Source of the DNA: an uncultured Collinsella sp.
Lineage (GTDB): Bacteria > Actinomycetota > Coriobacteriia > Coriobacteriales > Coriobacteriaceae
Assembly: GCA_958424475.1 (NCBI GenBank)
Contig: CATZTY010000078.1
Span: 1 to 5,784 of the forward strand
Length of the DNA stretch: 5,784 bases
Direction: 5' to 3'
The notes under the pieces are model-generated. The model was not told the DNA's origin and made no database searches. It saw nothing but the letters and a program-made list of their open reading frames with translations. The position numbers were made by a program, and so were the translations under genes. How positions within the stretch are numbered: position 1 is the stretch's first letter; each line of letters begins with the position of its first letter. Shown in pieces: positions 1-5,784 of the stretch.

Positions 1-17
1 TGCGGGTTTCGGGACCC

Positions 18-635
18 GTGGCGTGGCGCGCGGCCGTGCGGGCACATGGGCGTGGTAATCGCGGGCGTGCGGGCGGCTCTGCTGGCGATGGCGCTGCAGC
101 GGAGCTTGCGCTTGCCGTGGGCGATCGCGCGTCCTGGGCGCCGGCGCTGGACGGTCTGGTGCTCAATGTGCCCGCGGGTGGGCGCATCTGTGTGATGGGT
201 GCTTCGGGCATGGGCAAGTCGACGCTGCTTTCGTTGGCAGCGGGGGAGTGCTCGCCGTGCTCGATGGTGTTTCAGGATGCACGCTTGGCCGAGTCCGCCT
301 CGGCGCTGGATAACGTGCTGGTGTGCGCCGATGCGCGTGTGGATGCTTCGAGCGCCGCGGCATTGCTGCGCCTGCTGGTGCCGGGAGTCGATGTGGATGC
401 TCGCGTGGCCGAGCTTTCGGGCGGGCAGCGCCGTCGCGTCGAGATTGCCCGAGCCCTGCTGTGTCCGGGCGGCGCAGTGATTCTGGACGAGCCCTTTACC
501 GGTCTAGACATCGCTGCGCGCGACGCATGCACCGAGGTCGTGCTCGACTTGCTCGACGGCCGTATGCTGTTGCTTGCCACGCACGATGCCGCTGACGCTC
601 GGGCCCTCAATATCTCGGACATCATTACACTCTAA
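18..635 (+). CDS. Compact ABC transporter ATP-binding protein (5' end uncertain)
   Basis: This is the cytoplasmic ATPase of an ABC transporter, which couples ATP hydrolysis to transport through a permease not present in the window. Counting from GTG at 18, the motifs run in order: Walker A GASGMGKST (61-69), Q-loop Gln86 in VFQD, signature LSGGQ (133-137), Walker B AVILDE (153-158), D-loop GLD (162-164) and H-loop His189 in ATHD. All catalytic elements are present. Only about 16 residues separate Walker A from the Q-loop glutamine, where about 35-45 is usual, so most of the beta-subdomain is missing and the protein is short (205 aa). The first 25 or so residues are Arg/Gly/Ala-rich and may not be translated; the frame is open to base 1, and GTG at 36 is another possible start. 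The general form resembles nitrate/sulfonate/thiamine-type importer ATPases, but the substrate cannot be read from the sequence. The ATPase call is secure; the start is not. Confidence 0.88.
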   Translation: MAWRAAVRAHGRGNRGRAGGSAGDGAAAELALAVGDRASWAPALDGLVLNVPAGGRICVMGASGMGKSTLLSLAAGECSPCSMVFQDARLAESASALDNVLVCADARVDASSAAALLRLLVPGVDVDARVAELSGGQRRRVEIARALLCPGGAVILDEPFTGLDIAARDACTEVVLDLLDGRMLLLATHDAADARALNISDIITL

Positions 636-670
636 AGACTTACTCAGCAACAAATTGATCCGTTTTTTCT

Positions 671-688
671 CCGTCCCCATGGGGTCGG
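671..688. promoter_or_regulatory. 18-bp palindrome upstream of the RelB-like gene, possible operator
   Basis: CCGTCCCCATGGGGTCGG is self-complementary except for one symmetric T/T mismatch in each arm. The central CCCCATGGGG is a perfect 10-bp palindrome. An RNA hairpin here would have almost no loop, and the T6 run lies upstream (663-668) rather than downstream, so it does not look like an intrinsic terminator. A dimeric protein-binding site in DNA is the more natural reading. It lies between the ABC gene and the AATACC repeats. Confidence 0.4.
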
Positions 689-692
689 GTAT

Positions 693-737
693 GGTATTCT
701 ATCTGCGGGGTAATACTTAGGAATACCAAGTAATACC
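693..737. repeat. Cluster of AATACC-type heptamers with 10-bp phasing, putative operator
   Basis: Three direct copies begin exactly 10 bp apart: TAATACT at 711-717, GAATACC at 721-727 and TAATACC at 731-737. A fourth copy, GGTATTC at 693-699, is inverted, so 693-699 and 721-727 form a perfect 7-bp inverted repeat. A 10-bp period puts the sites on the same face of the helix, as expected for cooperative protein binding. A weak extended -10-like TGGTATTCT at 692-700 overlaps the inverted copy. RelB/DinJ-type antitoxins commonly repress their own promoters through such sites, and the next gene encodes one. Binding here is inferred. Confidence 0.5.
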
Positions 738-758
738 AACGCCGTAGAACAAACTCCA

Positions 759-815
759 GATGCGGGCCAATCGGGTTGCCTTCACAGCCCGTCGCCCAGC
801 CGCGTGGCCCGCATC
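759..815 (+). repeat. 11-bp perfect inverted repeat, probable leader stem-loop
   Basis: GATGCGGGCCA at 759-769 is the exact reverse complement of TGGCCCGCATC at 805-815. The 35-base loop contains a second, smaller 4-bp stem (CGGG 772-775 with CCCG 788-791). If transcription begins near the 693-737 repeats, this GC-rich structure lies in the 5' leader of the RelB-like gene and ends 35 bases before its ATG. No T-run follows, so a simple terminator is unlikely. It could affect mRNA stability or translation, or be a DNA-level site. Confidence 0.5.
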
Positions 816-850
816 CATCCGCACCACCGTCGTTTCAAAAAGGAAGCGCC

Positions 851-1072
851 ATGGCAGAACACATGACCCCGGTTGTCGCGAAGGTCTTGCCCGAGGAAAA
901 GGCAGCCTTCGCGGCGGCAACCCAGCTCGTGGGCACCACGCCGTCCAACGCCATCCGCATGTTCATCGCCGCCTTCAATCGCTGCGGCACCTTTCCGTTC
1001 GACATTTCGCCCAGCGGGGCCTTTGGCAAAGACTGTCCCCAACAGCTAGTCGTTGAAGAACGTTCCCAATGA
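851..1072 (+). CDS. RelB/DinJ-family antitoxin-like protein without an adjacent toxin
   Basis: This is a 73-residue protein. An N-terminal beta-strand (TPVVAKVLPEEKAAF, residues 6-20), a helix, and the stretch TTPSNAIRMFIAAFNRCGTFPFDI (residues 29-52, in two parts) match the ribbon-helix-helix pattern of RelB/DinJ antitoxins, where the S/P-x-A-IRMF helix and a G-x-PF end are typical. Such proteins dimerise, bind operator DNA and neutralise a RelE/YafQ-type RNase. ATG at 851 is chosen because AAGGA (840-844) lies 6 bases upstream; an in-frame ATG at 776 would add a 25-residue Pro-rich leader and lacks such a site. No toxin gene is nearby: the next gene is a membrane protease starting 23 bp downstream. 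The C-terminal tail after residue 52 is short. The protein may be an orphan antitoxin or a plain transcriptional regulator of this operon. Family call fairly confident; function open. Confidence 0.75.
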   Translation: MAEHMTPVVAKVLPEEKAAFAAATQLVGTTPSNAIRMFIAAFNRCGTFPFDISPSGAFGKDCPQQLVVEERSQ

Positions 1073-1082
1073 CTAGTCGTCG

Positions 1083-1090
1083 GGAGGAGG
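1083..1090 (+). promoter_or_regulatory. Strong Shine-Dalgarno that decides the CPBP start
   Basis: GGAGGAGG lies 5 bases before ATG 1096. The earlier in-frame ATG at 1069, which overlaps the antitoxin stop as ATGA, has only weak purine stretches before it. This favours 1096 as the main start of the protease and sets the intergenic gap at 23 bp. Translational coupling from the upstream gene remains possible. Confidence 0.7.
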
Positions 1091-1095
1091 TTGGC

Positions 1096-2010
1096 ATGCT
1101 CAATGCGATGATTTGGGCGCTTGCCTGTTTTGGCGTCGTCGCTGCCGATATTGCCCTGAGTGTCGTTTTGTTCTCCGCCCTTGGCGTGGCATCGGTGTTC
1201 ATGGGCTTTTCGATCGATGACCTCGACATTCAATTGCTTCAGGCCGTCGCGCAGACGGCATCGTTTTTGATGGCGCTACTGTGGTGGCGTTATCTGTGGC
1301 CGCGTTCGTTTATGGCACGCCGGCAAAGCGAGCATCCGCTTGGCGGGGGAGCGCGTGGGGCGTGGAAACGCATCGCCTGCGTTATCGTGATCGGCCTTGC
1401 CCTGCAGGTGGTCGTTGGCTACGTGACCGACGCTGTGCTGTCGCTGTTACCCGAGGCGGCGGCCGATTACAGCGAACTTGTCGAGGAGACGGGCATGGGC
1501 GACACGAGCTATCTGGCCGTCCTGACCACGGTGCTCGGCGCTCCGTTTTGCGAGGAACTGCTGGTACGCGGTATCATTTTTGAGTTTTCGCTCCGAGCGT
1601 TTAATCCGCAGTGCCGCCCACTTTGGAAGCGCCGGCGTCGTGCGAGCGCGCAGGGCGGCGCCATGGTGCCCTGGGCGGCCCCAAGCACGTGGGGTATCGC
1701 AGCGGCGATTGTACTGCAGGCGGCAATCTTCGGTTTTATGCACATGAATTGGGTGCAGGGTTGCTACGCGGGTGCCGCTGGCCTCATCTTTGGCTGGGTA
1801 CTCGTGACCACCGGAAAGCTCCGCTACACGATCCTGTTGCACTTTGCCTTTAATGCCGGCTCGTACCTCATGACGTTGCTCTGGTTTGTGAACACGCCGT
1901 TCGACGTGGCGGTCACGGTTGCCATCGCCGGCTTTGTGCTGGTAGAGGCGATGCGCTCGCTGCTCCGGTCGTGCATTCCTGCGCCACGCGAAGCTGATCG
2001 GTCTGAGTAA
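1096..2010 (+). CDS. CPBP-family intramembrane glutamic protease
   Basis: This 304-residue, multi-spanning membrane protein belongs to the CPBP (CAAX protease and bacteriocin-processing, Abi) family. All three family motifs are visible: EExxxR (Glu153, Glu154, Arg158 in CEELLVRG), FxxxH (Phe212, His216 in FGFMH) and HxxxN (His249, Asn253 in HFAFN). Hydrophobic segments lie near 4-26, 49-67, 91-115, 138-150, 200-218, 222-240, 245-265 and 268-286. Between motifs 1 and 2 is an Arg/Lys-rich loop (KRRRRAS, 178-184), probably cytoplasmic. Bacterial members include bacteriocin immunity and processing proteins and membrane-protein maturation factors; the substrate here is unknown. It follows the RelB-like gene on the same strand and is probably co-transcribed with it. 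The gene ends in tandem stops TAATAA (2008-2013). A version starting at ATG 1069 would add nine residues. Family call is strong; role unknown. Confidence 0.9.
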   Translation: MLNAMIWALACFGVVAADIALSVVLFSALGVASVFMGFSIDDLDIQLLQAVAQTASFLMALLWWRYLWPRSFMARRQSEHPLGGGARGAWKRIACVIVIGLALQVVVGYVTDAVLSLLPEAAADYSELVEETGMGDTSYLAVLTTVLGAPFCEELLVRGIIFEFSLRAFNPQCRPLWKRRRRASAQGGAMVPWAAPSTWGIAAAIVLQAAIFGFMHMNWVQGCYAGAAGLIFGWVLVTTGKLRYTILLHFAFNAGSYLMTLLWFVNTPFDVAVTVAIAGFVLVEAMRSLLRSCIPAPREADRSE

Positions 2011-2032
2011 TAACGCCTTTAATTAGACCGAT
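1997..2032. terminator. Inverted repeat spanning the convergent gene ends, possible two-way terminator
   Basis: ATCGGTCT at 1997-2004 pairs perfectly with AGACCGAT at 2025-2032, and one G-U plus one A-U pair extend the stem inward. Both stop codons (TAA 2008-2010 on plus, 2021-2019 on minus) lie in the loop. Neither side has a proper T-run, so this is weak as an intrinsic terminator, but the position and symmetry fit 3'-end formation or protection for two convergent transcripts. Confidence 0.4.
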
Positions 2033-3010
2033 GCGTCTTGAACGCACCTGGCGTTTCGCCGAATGCTTCTTTGAATTTTGAGTAAAAGAATGACATGTTG
2101 GAGATGCCGACTTTTCGGGCTACATACTGCACGCTGCGCTCGGTGTTATTGAGAAGATATGCCGCCTCTGTGAGCTGCTGGTTGAGCTTGATTTGCGAAA
2201 ACGTTTTGCCGGTTTTTGCTTGATCAAGCTGCTGAGATAGCTGGTGCTATAACCCGTATCGCTCGCAATGCTTTCGAGTGTGCAGTCGCCGTAGCTTCGC
2301 TCAATATGATTCAGAATCGACACGATGCGTTCGTCCGACATGATCGCCTGGTTATCAGTTGCGGAGCGTCGGTACAGTCCTCGAATGAGAACAAGGAATA
2401 GGCTGACGGCGAGGTGCCTCATGAGTTCATTGGAATAGGCATCTTTAAAGTGATATTCGATAAAGAGCATCTCGATGAGGCGTCGCGCATGTCGGGCGTA
2501 TTCCTCTGGAAGAATGAGATATTTTCGGGCCTCGCGGTTTTTGGACACAAAATCAAATAGAAGATTCGTTAATGGTGACGCGCCGGGTAGCTGGCTCAGG
2601 AACAACGAATCGAACATTTCTTTTTTGAAGACGATCGAAATGACGATATCATGTTCGCCCTTAACGTATGGAACGCTTCTGACTACGCCGGTGTTGCAAA
2701 TGAGCACGTCGCCCTTTTTAAGGGGTAGTCGCCGTCCGTTGACGATAAACGTGCAGACGCCGTCGTACACGTAGTTAAGCTCCATATCCCGATTGATATG
2801 AGGAGGAATATCGGTAAAGCGCGACTCCTTGATAAGGCCCACGGGGTTTTCGTCGAGAGTTTCTTTCCAATCAAACAGATAGACCTCTTCGCCGTTAATG
2901 GTTGTGGTTTCCACCCTGTTATATCGCGGGCTGAGCTCTCCCGGATGTGTGCGATGCCACTCTTCGGTCTCGGTATGCGTATAGAGCAGCTGTTTGAGAT
3001 TCGAATCCAT
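2019..3010 (-). pseudogene. AraC-family transcriptional regulator, frameshifted in the DNA-binding domain
   Basis: Read from ATG 3010, preceded by GGAG (3020-3017) with a 6-base spacer, the product has an AraC-type N-terminal sugar-sensing cupin region (about residues 65-135, including HINRDMELNYVYDG and LKKGDVLICNTG) and a C-terminal HTH region. The first HTH (LESIASDTGYSTSYLSSLIKQK, about 245-266, in one helix-turn-helix) is intact. After Lys266 the frame becomes Ser/Arg-rich nonsense and stops at 2120, giving 296 aa. Adding one A to the A5 run (T5 on plus, 2213-2217) restores a normal ending: TGKTFSQIKLNQQLTEAAYL, then a second HTH (VQYVARKVGISNMSFFYSKF) and FGETPGAF, stopping at 2021-2019 for 330 aa. 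As written, the second recognition helix is lost. Divergent placement beside the GH1/PTS genes marks it as their likely regulator. Alternatives are a sequencing error or ribosomal slippage. Confidence 0.88.
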
Positions 3011-3049
3011 GGGGTGCTCCAGGGGTGAACGGTAGAATCGATGCCTTAA

Positions 3050-4640
<1,591 letters not shown>

Positions 4641-4642
<2 letters not shown>

Positions 4643-4645
4643 GAG
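4641..4645 (+). promoter_or_regulatory. Shine-Dalgarno overlapping the GH1 stop codon
   Basis: AGGAG begins inside the TAG stop (4640-4642) of the GH1 gene and sits 8 bases before GTG 4654. This arrangement implies one transcript and translational coupling of glucosidase and permease. An in-frame GTG at 4645 is a less likely start because it overlaps this site. Confidence 0.65.
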
Positions 4646-4653
4646 TGATTGTC

Positions 4654-5784
4654 GTGGCAGACAAGAAGGAACTGGCCGCTCGTGTCCTCGAGCTCGTGGG
4701 CGGCGCCGATAACGTTGTTATGGCAACGCACTGCATTACAAGGCTCAGATTCAACCTGAAGGACGATAGCAAGGCAGACCTGGAGGCCCTTAAGACGCTT
4801 GACGGCGCCTTGGGCGCGCAGGTTAAAGACGGACAGTGGCAAGTTATCATCGGCGCCAGCGTGGGGTCGGTATATGACGAATTGGAGCCCATGCTAGGTG
4901 ACAGGATGGGTGGCGAGGTCTCCGCCGACGCCGAGCAGCCTGAGCTCCAAAAAGGTTCGGCTCGCGTATTCGATATCATCACCGGCATCTTCTCCGCTAT
5001 CATTCCCGCACTGGTGGCGGGAGGCATCGTAAAGGGCATCCTGGCTGCTATCGCGGCTTTTGGAATCGACACGGGTGCCGGCGACTTTGCGATATTCAAT
5101 ATGATTTCGGATATCCCGTTCTACTTCTTGCCGTTTTTGCTGGCAATGTCTACAGCTGATAAGTTCCGGGTCAACCGTTCGCTTGCGCTTTGTGTTGCCG
5201 GATCGCTGATGTACCCGACCATTGTCAACGCTGTCGGTACGGGCGAGACGCCCCTTGCGCTGTTCGGTTTTGCGGTGCCGATTTTTAGCTACGCCGATTC
5301 CGTGTTCCCGGTTATCTTTGGCGTCATTGGCTTGTCTTTTGTATATCGTGCAATCGACAAAGTCGTGCCGGATCTTTTTAAGCTCGTTGTCGTTCCGGCG
5401 CTCTCCCTTGCTATCGTGATTCCCGTCAACCTGTTTGTGCTCGCTCCGATTGGTGCCTGGTGCGGTCTTGGTCTTGCCAACGGTATCGTTTGGCTATTCT
5501 CGACGTTAGGCCCCGTTGCCGGTTTTCTGCTGGGCTTCTTTATGCCGCTTATCGTGCTCTTCGGCATGCATCAGTCAACGAGCCCTATCCAGATTTCCAA
5601 TATCGCAACGCTTGGGTATGACTATCTGCTCCCGATCTCTTTCTGCCATAACCTCGCCGAAAGCGGTGCGTCTTTTGGTGCAGCCCTGCGCATGACCGAC
5701 GAAAAGCTCAAGTCCGCTGCAATGACGTGCGCCTTCTCAGCATTTATGGGAATTTCCGAGCCCGCCTTGTTTACCGTTCAGGTT
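4654..5784 (+). CDS. Beta-glucoside PTS transporter, EIIB and EIIC domains (3' end cut by window)
   Basis: This is the sugar-specific permease of the phosphotransferase system; it takes up a beta-glucoside and phosphorylates it at carbon 6 with phosphate from HPr and EIIA. From GTG 4654, 377 codons are open to the window end. EIIB occupies about residues 1-80, with the phospho-accepting Cys27 in the family motif HCITRLRF and the usual ending GxxVxxVY (GASVGSVYDE). EIIC starts near residue 104 with FDIITGIFSAIIPALVAGG and continues through multiple membrane segments. Conserved EIIC landmarks are FYFLPFLLAMS (157-167), GMHQSTSPI (304-312) and NLAESGASFGAAL (333-345), and GISEPALF (366-373) stands for the usual GITEPAIYG. 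Family members have about 600-650 aa when an EIIA domain is fused, so EIIA may follow outside the window. The 11-bp gap after the GH1 gene indicates an operon. The beta-glucoside class is confident; the exact sugar is unknown. Confidence 0.92.
   Translation, partial: MADKKELAARVLELVGGADNVVMATHCITRLRFNLKDDSKADLEALKTLDGALGAQVKDGQWQVIIGASVGSVYDELEPMLGDRMGGEVSADAEQPELQKGSARVFDIITGIFSAIIPALVAGGIVKGILAAIAAFGIDTGAGDFAIFNMISDIPFYFLPFLLAMSTADKFRVNRSLALCVAGSLMYPTIVNAVGTGETPLALFGFAVPIFSYADSVFPVIFGVIGLSFVYRAIDKVVPDLFKLVVVPALSLAIVIPVNLFVLAPIGAWCGLGLANGIVWLFSTLGPVAGFLLGFFMPLIVLFGMHQSTSPIQISNIATLGYDYLLPISFCHNLAESGASFGAALRMTDEKLKSAAMTCAFSAFMGISEPALFTVQV

Noticed and set aside
1..58. A plus-strand frame open from base 1 to a TAA at 56-58, as a possible tail of an upstream ABC permease that overlaps the ATPase start
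   Set aside because: Only 18 residues are visible and they show no recognisable permease feature; cannot be supported without upstream sequence.
663..668. T6 run after the ABC gene as an intrinsic terminator
   Set aside because: No GC-rich stem precedes the run; the nearest palindrome lies after it, which is the wrong order for the plus strand.
776..850. Longer start (ATG 776) for the RelB-like protein
   Set aside because: The added 25 residues are Pro-rich and non-conserved in style, and the good ribosome site belongs to ATG 851.
2213..2217. Programmed -1 frameshift in the AraC gene
   Set aside because: The site (CAA AAA) is not a full slippery heptamer, and AraC proteins are not known to need recoding; a one-base deletion or sequencing error is simpler, though slippage is not excluded.

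Overview
The window looks like chromosomal DNA from a high-GC, gut-associated actinobacterium, most likely Coriobacteriia (Collinsella/Olsenella-like). The grounds are GC-rich coding with GTG starts, a RelB/DinJ-type small protein, a CPBP membrane protease, and an AraC-regulated beta-glucoside PTS locus. This is an inference from gene style and content, since no rRNA or other phylogenetic marker is present.

Layout. (1) Bases 1-635, plus strand: a compact ABC-transporter ATPase whose 5' end may lie outside the window. (2) Bases 636-850: a non-coding control region rich in structure, with an 18-bp palindrome (671-688), four copies of an AATACC-type heptamer of which three are phased at 10 bp (693-737), and an 11-bp perfect inverted repeat in the probable leader (759-815). 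(3) Bases 851-2010, plus strand: a two-gene unit made of a RelB/DinJ-family antitoxin-like protein with no toxin beside it, followed by a CPBP-family intramembrane protease with all three family motifs. (4) Bases 2011-2018: an 8-bp convergent junction inside an inverted repeat. (5) Bases 2019-3010, minus strand: an AraC-family regulator broken by a one-base frameshift in its DNA-binding domain. (6) Bases 3011-3163: a divergent promoter region. (7) Bases 3164-4642, plus strand: a GH1 6-phospho-beta-glucosidase. (8) From 4654 to the window end, plus strand: the EIIB and EIIC part of a beta-glucoside PTS permease, cut by the window edge.

How the genes work together. The right half is a sugar-use module. 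The PTS permease would import and phosphorylate a beta-glucoside, the GH1 enzyme would hydrolyse the 6-phospho-beta-glucoside in the cytoplasm, and the divergent AraC protein would be the natural local regulator. The frameshift suggests that this control is lost or altered in this genome, unless it is an assembly error. The right half is visibly less GC-rich than the left (sampled 60-base lines: 45/60 GC at 421-480, 25/60 at 2521-2580, 29/60 at 3541-3600), which fits a separately acquired or mobile catabolic module.

The least conventional part is the antitoxin-like/CPBP protease pair with its elaborate upstream repeats. It could be an autoregulated membrane-protease operon that uses an antitoxin-type ribbon-helix-helix protein as its repressor. 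That is a hypothesis, not a demonstrated system.
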